This document shows positions 23,570 to 31,670 of a stretch of DNA of 38,606 bases, piece by piece. The notes beneath the pieces are model-generated. The model made no database searches. It worked only from the letters and a program-made list of their open reading frames with translations, and was not told the DNA's origin. The stretch is from Candidatus Bacteroides merdipullorum (GTDB lineage Bacteria; Bacteroidota; Bacteroidia; Bacteroidales; Bacteroidaceae). The DNA lies in assembly GCA_019116045.1 (NCBI GenBank), contig DXCK01000102.1, forward strand, positions 1 through 38,606, in the 5' to 3' direction. A program made the translations under genes and the position numbers. How positions within the stretch are numbered: position 1 is the first letter of the stretch; each line of letters begins with the position of its first letter.

Positions 23570-24346
23570 ATGAGTAGTAGAGACAAACGCCCCGTATGGC
23601 ACGTGAGCTTGCGCAAAAGCTACCTGCCCGGCCAAGCCTCCCGCGTGCCCGACATGCCCCGCGTCGTGCTGCGCGGCACGGTCGACCTGCCTTCGCTGGC
23701 CCGCTGGGCGGCAGGCCGCGGCACCATGTTCGACGCCCGTACCTTGCAACTGGCGGCAGAGTATCTGATAGACGCTACGTGCGAAGCCCTCGTGGACGGA
23801 TTTGCCGTCGACACCCCGCTGGGCCGGCTGACCCCCTCAGTCACCGGCACGTGGAACCCCGACCGCGCCAACCCACTGGCTCGCGCCGCAAACGAGGCCA
23901 CCGCCTCCTTCGCCCCCGGCCCCCGCCTGAAGGAAGCCCTCAAGAACCCCCTGTTCCACGAAGACCTGGGGCGCACACAGGGGCCGCGCGTGACGGACAT
24001 CTTCGACCTGGCCAGCGGCACGCACAACGAGCGGCTCACGCCCGGCGGATACGTCTACCTGCGCGGGCGCTACCTGCTGATGAACGGCGACCTGCCCCAG
24101 CGCGGCGTCGAGCTGCTGGACTATGACACGGGGAGCCTCGTCCACCGCTTCGCGCCCGACGACATAGCCCCCCTCTGGAACGCCCGCAACCGCCTCGGCC
24201 TCCGGCTGCCCGACGACCTGCCCGCAGGCACCTACCGCCTGGCCGTCACCACCCAGTGCACCAGCGGCCCCGCGCCCCTCAGGCAAGCCAACCGCTACGT
24301 GGACGACACGCCCCTGCAAGTCGTGGCGGCCGCCAGCTCTGACTGA
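23570..24346 (+). CDS. HU-like DNA-binding/DUF4469 protein, second copy
   Basis: 258 residues, same architecture as the protein at 9924-10706: HU-like N-terminal domain (VWHVSLRKSYLPGQASRVPDMP, YLIDATCEALVDGFAVDTPLGRLTPSVTGTW) and DUF4469-like C-terminal domain (NERLTPGGYVYLRGRYLLMNGDLPQRGVELL, AGTYRLAVTTQCTSG). It is strongly diverged from that copy and lacks its acidic tail. Codon use is extremely GC-rich in third positions (runs such as cgcgccgcaaacgaggccac), more so than its neighbours, while the upstream region is very AT-rich. Cytoplasmic. Function unknown; DNA binding is inferred from the fold. It has its own promoter element and a 22-bp array upstream. Confidence 0.75.
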   Translation: MSSRDKRPVWHVSLRKSYLPGQASRVPDMPRVVLRGTVDLPSLARWAAGRGTMFDARTLQLAAEYLIDATCEALVDGFAVDTPLGRLTPSVTGTWNPDRANPLARAANEATASFAPGPRLKEALKNPLFHEDLGRTQGPRVTDIFDLASGTHNERLTPGGYVYLRGRYLLMNGDLPQRGVELLDYDTGSLVHRFAPDDIAPLWNARNRLGLRLPDDLPAGTYRLAVTTQCTSGPAPLRQANRYVDDTPLQVVAAASSD

Positions 24347-24359
24347 CCTGTGCCGCCGC

Positions 24360-25718
24360 TCAGGCCTCCTGTGCCGCCGCCCGCCGCTGCCGCCGCAGGT
24401 ACCACCACAAGGCCCCGACGGCCGTCAGGAACGCCAGCAGGTCGCTGGCCGGCAGGCTCAGCCACACCCCGTCCAGGCCCCACCAGCGGGGGAACAGCAG
24501 CAACGCCGGCAGCAGGAAGATGAGCTGGCGCGTGAGCGACATGAACAGGCTGGTCTTCGCCAGCCCGATGTTCTGGAAGAAGTTGCCGATGACAATCTGC
24601 GCCCCGATGACGGGGAACATGGCCACGCAGATGCGCAACCCGTGCGCCGCCAGGCCGATGAGCCCCTCGTCCGAAGTGAAGATGGCCGACACGGCGTGGG
24701 GCACCAGCTCGCAGATGAGGAACCCGCTCGTCGTGATGCACACGCCCGCCGTGATGGCCAGGCGCAACGTCTGCTTCACCCGCTCGGGCTTGCGCGCCCC
24801 GAAGTTGTAGCCGATGATGGGCTGCATCCCCATCGTCAGCCCCATGACAATCATCAGGTAGAGCATCAGCAGGCGGTTGATGATGCCGTAGGCGCCGATG
24901 GCCAGGTCGCCCCCATGCTCGCGCAGCGTGTTGTTGATGATGATGACAATGACGCACGCCGTCACGTTCATCAGGAAGGGCGACATGCCGATGGAGAAGA
25001 TGTCTCCCACGATGCGCCGCTCCAGGCGCAGGTAGGGGCGTTGCAGGCGGATGTCGCTCCGCTTGTTCAGGAAGTGGTTCAGCACCCACAGCATCCCGAT
25101 GAACTGCGCGCAGATGGTGGCCAGTGCCGCCCCGCGGATGCCCCACCCGAACTGGAAGATGAACAGCGGCGCCAGCACCACGTTGACCAGCACGCTGGTC
25201 ATCGACGTCAGCATCGCCTTCTTCGGGTGCCCCGTGGCACGCATCACATAGTTCATGCCAATCATCACGTAGGCAAAGGGCGTGCCCGCCAGGATAATCT
25301 GCATGAAGTCGCGCGCATAGGGCAGCGTCTCGCTGCTCGCCCCGAAGAAGCGCAGGATGTCGTCCAGGAACACGAAGGTCAGCCCCCCGAAGAACAGGGC
25401 GTTGATGATGCACAACAGCAACGTGTTGCCCAGCACCTTGTTCACGCCCACCAGGTCTTTCTGCCCCAGCCGGATGGACGAGATGGTCGACCCGCCCGCC
25501 GACACCAGGTTGCCGAAGGCCGCCGTCAGGTTCATCAGCGGGAAGGTGATGGCCAGGCCCGCGATGGCCATGGGCCCCACGCCGTGGCCGATGAAGATGC
25601 TGTCGATGATGTTGTAGAGCGAAACAATGGTCATGCCTATGATGGCCGGAATGGAGTACTGCAGCAAGAGCTTGCCGATGGGCTCCGTGCCCATGAGATG
25701 AGGATTGTTCTGGTTCAT
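24360..25718 (-). CDS. MATE-family multidrug/Na+ antiporter
   Basis: 452 residues with twelve predicted helices in two homologous halves. Typical MATE features: N-terminal MGTEPIGKLLLQYSIPAIIGMTIVSLYNIIDSIFIGHGVG, AIAGLAITFPLMNLTAAFG, GGSTISSIRLGQ, and in the second half GIINRLLMLYLMIVMGLTMGMQPIIGYNFGA. It belongs to the MepA/NorM-like exporters of Bacteroidota that exchange drugs or metabolites for Na+ or H+ at the inner membrane; the substrate is unknown. It is convergent with the HU-like gene, with only 13 bases between stop codons, and divergent from the HAD phosphatase. Confidence 0.92.
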   Translation of the reverse strand: MNQNNPHLMGTEPIGKLLLQYSIPAIIGMTIVSLYNIIDSIFIGHGVGPMAIAGLAITFPLMNLTAAFGNLVSAGGSTISSIRLGQKDLVGVNKVLGNTLLLCIINALFFGGLTFVFLDDILRFFGASSETLPYARDFMQIILAGTPFAYVMIGMNYVMRATGHPKKAMLTSMTSVLVNVVLAPLFIFQFGWGIRGAALATICAQFIGMLWVLNHFLNKRSDIRLQRPYLRLERRIVGDIFSIGMSPFLMNVTACVIVIIINNTLREHGGDLAIGAYGIINRLLMLYLMIVMGLTMGMQPIIGYNFGARKPERVKQTLRLAITAGVCITTSGFLICELVPHAVSAIFTSDEGLIGLAAHGLRICVAMFPVIGAQIVIGNFFQNIGLAKTSLFMSLTRQLIFLLPALLLFPRWWGLDGVWLSLPASDLLAFLTAVGALWWYLRRQRRAAAQEA

Positions 25719-25770
25719 ACGCTTATGTGTCTATATGGTTACTACTATTGATATGGGATAAAAAACCGCG

Positions 25771-25778
25771 CAAAGGTA
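25771..25778 (-). promoter_or_regulatory. Bacteroides -7 promoter element for the MATE gene
   Basis: TACCTTTG on the minus strand, 52 bases before the ATG at 25718. Confidence 0.5.
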
Positions 25779-25843
25779 CGAAATATCTTGCATCTCTCGG
25801 ATAGATTTCAGACCTTTGTGCCCGATTTAAGGTAGATTGACTT

Positions 25844-26500
25844 ATGGATACAGCTACAGCATGCAAGGCCGTTCTTTTCGACTTCGACGGCGTGATAGTG
25901 GATACCGAAGGGCAATACAGCCTGTTCTGGAACAAGATAGGCCAGGATTATCTGGGCGACCCCGCCTTCGGTGACCGTGTGAAGGGGCAGACCCTCACGT
26001 ATATATTCGAGACCTTTTTCCCCGACCCTGCCGTGCAGCCCCGTCTGACCGATGCCCTGGTCCGTTTCGAGCAGGAGATGACGTATGACTATGTGCCCGG
26101 TGTGCTGGACTTCCTGGCCGACTTGCGCCGCCGTGACGTGCGCACGGCCGTCGTCACCAGCTCCAACGAGCAGAAGATGGCCGCTGTCTACCATGCCCGC
26201 CCCGAGGTGCCGGCCTTGTTCGACCGCATCCTCACGGCCGAGCACTTCACCCGCTCCAAACCCGCACCGGACTGCTATCTGCTGGGGATGCAAATCTTCG
26301 GCACAACCCCTGCCGAGACCTGCGTCTTCGAAGACTCCTTCAACGGACTGAAGTCCGGCATGGCCTCGGGAGCCACGGTCGTCGGCCTGGCCACCACCAA
26401 CCCGCGCGAGGCCATCGCACCCTTGTGCCACCACGTCATCGACGACTTCCGTGGCTTCACCTGTGCGGACATGGATGCCGTATTGACCATTAACCATTGA
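25844..26500 (+). CDS. HAD-superfamily phosphatase/phosphoglucomutase-like
   Basis: 218 residues with all HAD motifs: nucleophile DFDGV (Asp 13, Asp 15), VVTSSNEQK (motif II), KPAPDCYL (motif III Lys) and VFEDSFNGLKSG (motif IV). The cap is of the small helical type (residues about 20-90), as in beta-phosphoglucomutase and related sugar phosphatases. The exact substrate is unknown. The last residues (LTINH) and the TGA are encoded by a heptameric TTGACCA/TTAACCA repeat, so the C-terminus has been shaped by that repeat. It lies 27 bases upstream of panB on the same strand. Confidence 0.88.
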   Translation: MDTATACKAVLFDFDGVIVDTEGQYSLFWNKIGQDYLGDPAFGDRVKGQTLTYIFETFFPDPAVQPRLTDALVRFEQEMTYDYVPGVLDFLADLRRRDVRTAVVTSSNEQKMAAVYHARPEVPALFDRILTAEHFTRSKPAPDCYLLGMQIFGTTPAETCVFEDSFNGLKSGMASGATVVGLATTNPREAIAPLCHHVIDDFRGFTCADMDAVLTINH

Positions 26501-26517
26501 CCATTAATCATTAACTA
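26483..26517. repeat. Five tandem 7-bp units overlapping the HAD stop codon
   Basis: Heptamers TTGACCA, TTAACCA, TTGACCA, TTAATCA and TTAACTA follow each other from 26483 to 26517. The first two and part of the third are in the coding frame of the HAD gene, the rest is in the spacer before panB. Confidence 0.75.
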
Positions 26518-26527
26518 CTTATACAAC

Positions 26528-27349
26528 ATGGCTGGATACATTTCAGAAGATAACCGTAAAGTGACTACGCATCGCCTCGTAGAGATGAAGCAGAGAGGCG
26601 AAAAGATATCTATGTTGACTGCCTACGACTATACGATGGCACAGATTGTGGACGGTGCCGGGATGGACGTCATCCTGGTGGGCGACTCGGCCTCCAACGT
26701 CATGGCGGGCAACGTGACCACCCTGCCCATCACGCTCGACCAGATGATTTACCATGCCAAGAGCGTGGTGCGCGGCGTGAAGCGGGCGATGGTGGTGGTG
26801 GACATGCCGTTCGGCTCCTACCAGGGCAACGAGCTGGAGGGGCTGGCATCGGCCATCCGCATCATGAAGGAGAGCCACGCCGATGCCCTGAAGATGGAGG
26901 GCGGCGAGGAAATCATCGGCACGGTGAAGCGCATCATCAGTGCGGGCATCCCCGTCATGGGTCACCTGGGGCTGATGCCGCAGAGCATCAACAAGTATGG
27001 CACCTACACCGTGCGTGCCAAGGATGAGGCCGAGGCCGAGAAGCTGATACACGATGCCCACCTGCTGGAAGAGGCCGGATGCTTCGGCCTGGTGCTGGAG
27101 AAGATTCCCGCCGCACTGGCCGGACGGGTGTCGCACGAGCTGACCATCCCTGTCATCGGCATCGGGGCCGGTGGAGACGTGGACGGGCAGGTGCTGGTTG
27201 TCCAGGACATGCTGGGCATGAACAACGGTTTCCGCCCCCGCTTCCTGCGCCGTTATGCCGACCTGCACACGGTGATGACGGATGCCATCAGCCGCTACAT
27301 CTCGGACGTTAAGAACCTGGACTTCCCCAATGAGAAAGAGCAGTATTGA
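26528..27349 (+). CDS. panB: 3-methyl-2-oxobutanoate hydroxymethyltransferase
   Basis: 273 residues, full length for PanB. It transfers a hydroxymethyl group from 5,10-methylene-THF to 2-oxoisovalerate, giving ketopantoate, the first step towards pantothenate and CoA. Diagnostic stretches: [32 protein letters not shown] (metal-binding Asp), [32 protein letters not shown] and [17 protein letters not shown]. The enzyme is cytoplasmic. The following MFS-like gene starts 20 bases before its stop. The substrate 2-oxoisovalerate is also one possible substrate of the oxidoreductase at 6.3-9.2 kb, though the two are far apart. Confidence 0.96.
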   Translation: MAGYISEDNRKVTTHRLVEMKQRGEKISMLTAYDYTMAQIVDGAGMDVILVGDSASNVMAGNVTTLPITLDQMIYHAKSVVRGVKRAMVVVDMPFGSYQGNELEGLASAIRIMKESHADALKMEGGEEIIGTVKRIISAGIPVMGHLGLMPQSINKYGTYTVRAKDEAEAEKLIHDAHLLEEAGCFGLVLEKIPAALAGRVSHELTIPVIGIGAGGDVDGQVLVVQDMLGMNNGFRPRFLRRYADLHTVMTDAISRYISDVKNLDFPNEKEQY

Positions 27350-28268
27350 CGGCGGCGGTTCGCCCTGCAACCGCAACTTCGTGCTGACGTGTGTGGCAGG
27401 CTTCCTGCTGTATGCCTCGGTGTATGCGTCCGTCATGGTCGGGCAGGCGGGGAGGCCGGGCGACATCTGCTTCCCCTTTGCCATGGGGTTGCTGGTGGTC
27501 GGGCCGTTTCATGCCTGGCTGGCCGATAAGTTCCGGCGGAAGCACGTCTTGAGCTATCCGTTCTTGGGGCTGTTGCTGGTGGCTGTGGGCAATATCTACG
27601 CGACGACCGACCAGCAGTTCTCTTTGTTGGCGCTGGTGCAGGGCATGTGTTTCGGGCTGGCCATGTCGGCCGGCATCACGCTGAGCATCGACTCGGTACA
27701 TTCGGGCCACCGCACGGCGGCCAACCGGGCGTATGCCCTGGTCTGCGGATTGGGCATGACAGCGGGCGTGGCGGCCGGGGTGTGGATGCTGGCTACGGGG
27801 ACTTACAGTTGGATGTGGACGGCTGCGGCCTGTGTGCTGGGTTTCCTGGCTGCATCGGCGGTGTATGTGCCGTTTCGTGCGCCCATCGGCTTGCCGGTGT
27901 GCAGCACCGACCGTTACCTGCTGGGGCGTGCGTTGCTTCCGGCTCTGAACGTGGGGGTGCTGGCGTTTGCCTGCGGATGGCTGGCGCTGTGCCGGCCTTG
28001 GGGCGTGGCGGGACTGTTGGTGCTGGCCGTACTGTCTCCGTGGATGGTGCGGATGTTCGTCAAGCTGTCTCACCACTGTCAGCGTGCCACGGGCAATGTG
28101 ACGTTTCACCTTTGGATGGCCGTCGGCGTTTTGTTCGGCATCCAGGTGGGGGCGTTGCCCTGGGGCAGTAGCTGTGAGGGGTGGATGCCGCTGGTCTGCC
28201 TGGCTGTGGCCGTGGCGATGTACGCCGGCATCACCCGGGTTTATTATAAGAAGATGCGTGTCAGGTAG
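27330..28268 (+). CDS. Small MFS-like membrane protein
   Basis: 312 residues from the ATG at 27330 ([20 protein letters not shown]). The frame also extends 48 bases upstream but that part lies within panB. About ten hydrophobic helices are seen. Loop 2-3 has [17 protein letters not shown], which fits the MFS motif A (GxLaDrxGRRxxL); helix 4-5 has [20 protein letters not shown]. At 312 residues it is shorter than the usual 390-450 residue 12-helix MFS transporter, with a reduced C-terminal half. Substrate unknown. It overlaps panB by 20 bases and the convergent diacylglycerol kinase gene by 25 bases at its 3' end. Confidence 0.75.
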   Translation: MRKSSIDGGGSPCNRNFVLTCVAGFLLYASVYASVMVGQAGRPGDICFPFAMGLLVVGPFHAWLADKFRRKHVLSYPFLGLLLVAVGNIYATTDQQFSLLALVQGMCFGLAMSAGITLSIDSVHSGHRTAANRAYALVCGLGMTAGVAAGVWMLATGTYSWMWTAAACVLGFLAASAVYVPFRAPIGLPVCSTDRYLLGRALLPALNVGVLAFACGWLALCRPWGVAGLLVLAVLSPWMVRMFVKLSHHCQRATGNVTFHLWMAVGVLFGIQVGALPWGSSCEGWMPLVCLAVAVAMYAGITRVYYKKMRVR

Positions 28269-28615
28269 GGCACGAAGATAATCAATCCTACGGCAATCGC
28301 CGCCAGGGCGCACACCAGTACGGCCCCGGCGGCGATGTCTTTTACCTGCCCGGCCAGGGGGTGGCGTTGGGGCGACACGAGGTCGACCAGCCGCTCGATG
28401 GCCGTGTTGAACAGTTCGGCACTGATGACCAGCCCGATGCACAGGCAGACGGCCACCCATTCGCCGCGCGTGATGCCGAGGCCGAAGCCCAGGGCCACCA
28501 CGGCGACGGTGACGATGAGGTGGAAGCTGAGGTTCTGCTCGCGTCCCACGCACCCGCGGATGCCCTGCCAGGCGTAGCGGAAGCTGCGGAGTTGTTTCTT
28601 GAGGTCGTATTTCAT
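28244..28615 (-). CDS. Diacylglycerol/undecaprenol kinase family protein
   Basis: 123 residues with three membrane helices (about 32-50, 55-70 and 93-117) and the DgkA-family core motif ISAELFNTAIERLVDLVSPQRHPLAGQVKDIAAGAVL, in which the NTAIE glutamate and the KDIAAGAVL stretch form the active site. It phosphorylates diacylglycerol or undecaprenol with ATP at the inner membrane. N-terminal FRYAWQGIRGCVGREQNLSFHLIVT is the amphipathic surface helix. It lies 31 bases downstream of the RelA-type gene and probably shares its transcript. Confidence 0.9.
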   Translation of the reverse strand: MKYDLKKQLRSFRYAWQGIRGCVGREQNLSFHLIVTVAVVALGFGLGITRGEWVAVCLCIGLVISAELFNTAIERLVDLVSPQRHPLAGQVKDIAAGAVLVCALAAIAVGLIIFVPYLTRIFL

Positions 28616-28646
28616 CTATCCTATTGTTCTAAGTGTCCATAGCCCG

Positions 28647-30875
28647 TCAGTTGCGTGCCACCTGTTTCACCCCCTTCACTGTGCGCAGTTTCTTGATGAG
28701 GGCCTCGAGCCGCCCGGTGTCGCCCACCATGACGGTCAGCGTGCCGCCAAACAATCCGTCGTGCGAGTCGATGCTGATGCTGCGCAGCGTGATGCCGTCT
28801 TCTTTGGAGATGATGGACGTGATGTTGGTGACGATGCCGATGTCGTCGTGCCCCACCACGCGCAGGGTGATGGGATACTGCGTGCCTTCGGCCTTGCCCG
28901 CCCAACGGGCGCGGACGATGCGGTAGCCGAATCGCTGGCGCAGCTCGGGGGCGTTGGGGCAGTCGGTGCGGTGAATCTTGATGCCGCCCGTGATGCTGAC
29001 AAAGCCGAAGACGTCGTCGCCGTAGATGGGGTTGCAGCAGCGTGCCAGGCGGTAGTCCAGCCCCTTCAGGTTCTGGTCGATGACCAGGACGTCCTCCTTG
29101 CCTCCGCCCGTGCCGGCGTCGTCGGGCGTGGCAGGCGTCAGGTTGTAGGCCTCTGCGCTGCGGTAAGTGGCGGCGTCGCGTGTGTCGGCCGTATCGCGGC
29201 GCAGTTGCTCCAGGTAGCGGTCGATGAGGTCGTTCACGTCCAAAGCACCGTCGGCAATGGCCTGGTAGAAGTCCGTCACCACCTTGTAGCCCAGCCGTTT
29301 GATGAGGCGCATCATCGTGGCCTCGTCGTAGTCAATCTTGCGGTTCTTGAACTTTCGCTCCAGCATCTCCTTGGCGAAGGCCGTCTGCCGCGCGGCTATC
29401 TCCTTCAGTGCCTGGCGTATCTTGGTGCGCGCCTTCGACGTGGTGACGATGTTCAGCCAGTCCTGCTTGGGTGTCTGCGTGTTCGATGTCATGATTTCCA
29501 CCTGGTCGCCGCTCTGCAACCGCTGGCGCAGGGGCACGTTCTTGCCGTTCACCCGTGCGCCGATGCAGCGGCAGCCCAGGGCTGTGTGGATGTGGAAGGC
29601 GAAGTCCAGCACCGTGGCTCCCTTGGGCAGCTTGAAGAGGTCGCCCTTGGGGGTGAAGACGAAGACCTCGTCTTCGTACAGCTCCAGCTTGAAGCGGTCC
29701 ATGGCCTCGAGGTCGCTCTCTGAGTTCTCCAAGGCCTCGCGCACCGATGCCAGCCATTCGTCCAGCCCCGTCTCGCCCTTGATGCCTTTGTAGCGCCAGT
29801 GGGCGGCCAGTCCGCGTTCGGCAATGTCGTCCATGCGCTCGGTGCGTATCTGCACCTCCACCCACTTGCCTTCGGGGCCCATCACGGTGATGTGCAGCGA
29901 CTCGTAGCCGTTGCTTTTGGGCACGGACAACCAGTCGCGCAGCCGCTTGGGGTTGGGCTGGTACATGTCGGTGACGATGGAGTAGACCTGCCAACATTCC
30001 TGCTTCTCCCGCTCCAGCGGCGAGTCGAGGATGACGCGGATGGCGAACAGGTCGTAGACGCCTTCGAAGGGGCACTTCTGCTTCTTCATCTTCTGGTAGA
30101 TGGAGTGTATGGACTTCGTGCGTCCCTTGATGTGGAAGTGCAGCCCGGCTTCCTCCAGCTTCCGTTGGATGGGCTCGATGAAGCGGGCTATGTAGCGGTC
30201 GCGCGAGGCTTTCGTCTCGTTCAGTTTGTCTTTGATGTGGTAGTAGACGTCGTGCTCGGTGTACTTCAGCGAGAGGTCTTCCAGTTCGGACTTCAGCTTG
30301 TAGAGGCCGAGCTTGTGTGCCAGCGGGGCATAGAGGTAGGCCGCTTCGTTGGCCACGCGGAGGCGGGCGTCGTTGTCCGAGGCGTCTTTTATCTGTCGCA
30401 TGATGTTGACGCGGTCGGCAATCATGATGAGGATGACGCGCATGTCTTCGGCAAAGGAGAGGAGGAGCTTGCGGAAGTTCTCCGACTCGATGCTGGGGCT
30501 CTTTTGGTAGAGTTCCTGCACGCGGATGAGTCCGCGGATGATGCCTGCCACGTCTTCACCGAACTCGCGGCTCACTTCGTCGGCGGTGTAGGTGCCGGTG
30601 CGCACGGTGTCGTGCAGCATGACGCCCAGGATGGAGGCTCGGCGCATGCCTATCTCTTCGGCCACGATGACGGCCGTCTGCATGTCTTTGATAAGGGGGT
30701 TCAGGCCGAAGACGTCGCGCGGAGTGGGGTTGACTTGCAGGGCGTGTCCCAGCCATTGGCGCAGGCGTCGGCAGTCGTCCTTCAGTAATGTGTCGCCCGA
30801 GAGGCGCAGCAGCTTGCGGTAGAGGGCGAAGAGTTGTTTCCGCTCGTCGCCCCGGAAGAAGTCATTCGTTTCCAT
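28647..30875 (-). CDS. RelA/SpoT-family (p)ppGpp synthetase with degenerate hydrolase motif
   Basis: 742 residues from the ATG at 30875; a GTG at 30896 is in frame but falls inside the promoter element. Domain order: HD-type region (about 50-190), synthetase (about 225-360, GRTKSIHSIYQKMKKQKCPFEGVYD, NGYESLHITVMGPEGKWVEVQIRT), TGS (about 400-465, VFVFTPKGDLFKLPKGATVLDFAFHIH) and C-terminal ACT (TLRVVGHDDIGIVTNITSI). The hydrolase signature HDxxED reads HDTVRT (His 88, Asp 89, then Arg 92, Thr 93), and the upstream metal-binding His of the family is missing, so ppGpp hydrolysis is probably lost. The synthetase catalytic residues (Arg/Lys set, YDLFAIRVI Asp, VEVQIRT Glu) are kept. Expected role: alarmone synthesis in the stringent response. 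The second enzyme, a hydrolase, would be elsewhere. Confidence 0.93.
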   Translation of the reverse strand: METNDFFRGDERKQLFALYRKLLRLSGDTLLKDDCRRLRQWLGHALQVNPTPRDVFGLNPLIKDMQTAVIVAEEIGMRRASILGVMLHDTVRTGTYTADEVSREFGEDVAGIIRGLIRVQELYQKSPSIESENFRKLLLSFAEDMRVILIMIADRVNIMRQIKDASDNDARLRVANEAAYLYAPLAHKLGLYKLKSELEDLSLKYTEHDVYYHIKDKLNETKASRDRYIARFIEPIQRKLEEAGLHFHIKGRTKSIHSIYQKMKKQKCPFEGVYDLFAIRVILDSPLEREKQECWQVYSIVTDMYQPNPKRLRDWLSVPKSNGYESLHITVMGPEGKWVEVQIRTERMDDIAERGLAAHWRYKGIKGETGLDEWLASVREALENSESDLEAMDRFKLELYEDEVFVFTPKGDLFKLPKGATVLDFAFHIHTALGCRCIGARVNGKNVPLRQRLQSGDQVEIMTSNTQTPKQDWLNIVTTSKARTKIRQALKEIAARQTAFAKEMLERKFKNRKIDYDEATMMRLIKRLGYKVVTDFYQAIADGALDVNDLIDRYLEQLRRDTADTRDAATYRSAEAYNLTPATPDDAGTGGGKEDVLVIDQNLKGLDYRLARCCNPIYGDDVFGFVSITGGIKIHRTDCPNAPELRQRFGYRIVRARWAGKAEGTQYPITLRVVGHDDIGIVTNITSIISKEDGITLRSISIDSHDGLFGGTLTVMVGDTGRLEALIKKLRTVKGVKQVARN

Positions 30876-30895
30876 AATCGTCGGTTTTGTCGGCA

Positions 30896-30903
30896 CAAAG
30901 ATA
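30896..30903 (-). promoter_or_regulatory. Bacteroides -7 promoter element for the RelA-dgk unit
   Basis: TATCTTTG on the minus strand, 20 bases before the ATG at 30875; it rules out the upstream GTG. Confidence 0.6.
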
Positions 30904-30981
30904 GTGATTTAATCTGATATGCTTACAATTTGCATGGGATATTTCTGTTTTCCTCGACAGGAGGGGTGCCTGTGGGGATGG

Positions 30982-31380
30982 TTATGTCTCGTCGGCATCT
31001 ACCCACTTCAGGGTGGAATGGATGAGGGAGCGCCGGGTCACTTTGTGGTTTTGTCCGCGTTCGTATTCGGGGATGAAGCGCACGCGGACGTCGGTTATCA
31101 GGCGTGCCGTCAGTTCTTCGGGTGTGTTGGTTCCCTTGCCTTTGGTCTGGCAGGTGAGGTAGAAGGTGCCTATGCCTTTGAGCTTGACCGAGCGGCCGTC
31201 GGCCATCATGCGTCCTATGACTTTGCCCAGATTGCAGAGCACGGCGTAGGTGTCGCCCCGGCTGACGGTGGACATCAGGGCCAGTTCGTCGGCCACTTCG
31301 TCGGTCGTGGCGGGTCTCATCCGGTTGACGGCGCGTGCGTACCACTTGCCGTTCAGTTGTTGTTTGCGGAAAAATGCCAT
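30982..31380 (-). CDS. HU-family (HU-HIG-like) DNA-binding protein
   Basis: 132 residues from the ATG at 31380 (MAFFRKQQLNGKWYARAVNR). Upstream in-frame starts are discarded because a strong Shine-Dalgarno sequence precedes this ATG. The sequence matches the Bacteroidota HU-HIG group: TTDEVADELALMSTVSRGDTYAVLCNLGKVIGRMMADG (helical body) and SVKLKGIGTFYLTCQTKGK (beta arm start), with a basic tail QNHKVTRRSLIHSTLKW. It should bind and bend DNA and help shape the nucleoid. The leader contains array B (31479-31563), four hairpin-forming units between the promoter and the start codon, so leader-based control is likely. Confidence 0.88.
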   Translation of the reverse strand: MAFFRKQQLNGKWYARAVNRMRPATTDEVADELALMSTVSRGDTYAVLCNLGKVIGRMMADGRSVKLKGIGTFYLTCQTKGKGTNTPEELTARLITDVRVRFIPEYERGQNHKVTRRSLIHSTLKWVDADET

Positions 31381-31387
31381 ATCAAAT

Positions 31388-31394
31388 CCTCCTT
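31388..31394 (-). promoter_or_regulatory. Unusually strong Shine-Dalgarno of the HU-family gene
   Basis: AAGGAGG on the minus strand with a 7-base spacer to the ATG at 31380. Other genes in this window have weak or no Shine-Dalgarno sequences, so this one fixes the start and stands out. Confidence 0.8.
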
Positions 31395-31478
31395 GGTTAT
31401 GGCCTTGGTGCGGAAGGGTAGCATCCTTGGCCGGTTTATGTAACTTACTGTTGTGTGATGACCTATATAGGGTCTCGG

Positions 31479-31563
31479 GAATCATCGGCAATGATTCTAG
31501 GAAACATCGGCAATGATTCTAGGAATCATCGGCAATGATTCTGGGAATCATCGGCAATGATTC
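31479..31563. repeat. 22-bp periodic array B (AATCAT-N5-ATGATT dyads)
   Basis: Four copies of GAATCATCGGCAATGATTC start at 31479, 31501 (GAAACAT variant), 31523 and 31545, exactly 22 bp apart. Each is a dyad GAATCAT-CGGCA-ATGATTC that can form a 7-bp stem. The array is in the leader of the HU-family gene, between the -7 element at 31576-31583 and the ATG at 31380. The remaining leader (31395-31478) contains a near-palindrome GACCTATATAGGGTC (31460-31474) and no gene. Confidence 0.85.
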
Positions 31564-31575
31564 TATCAACAGGTA

Positions 31576-31583
31576 CAAAGATA
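31576..31583 (-). promoter_or_regulatory. Bacteroides -7 promoter element for the HU-family gene
   Basis: TATCTTTG on the minus strand, immediately upstream of array B. It implies a leader of about 190 bases containing all four repeats. Confidence 0.6.
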
Positions 31584-31670
31584 AGGGGTCTTTTCCTTAT
31601 ATGCAAGTGGGAAGGGTATAATAGTGTTCTAAGCTTGGGATAGGGGAGAGTGGGGATGGGGATATGAATG

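Noticed and set aside
24642..25751. 369-residue plus-strand frame opposite the MATE gene
   Set aside because: Antisense shadow with Gln/His/Asp-rich composition; the minus strand encodes a full MATE protein.
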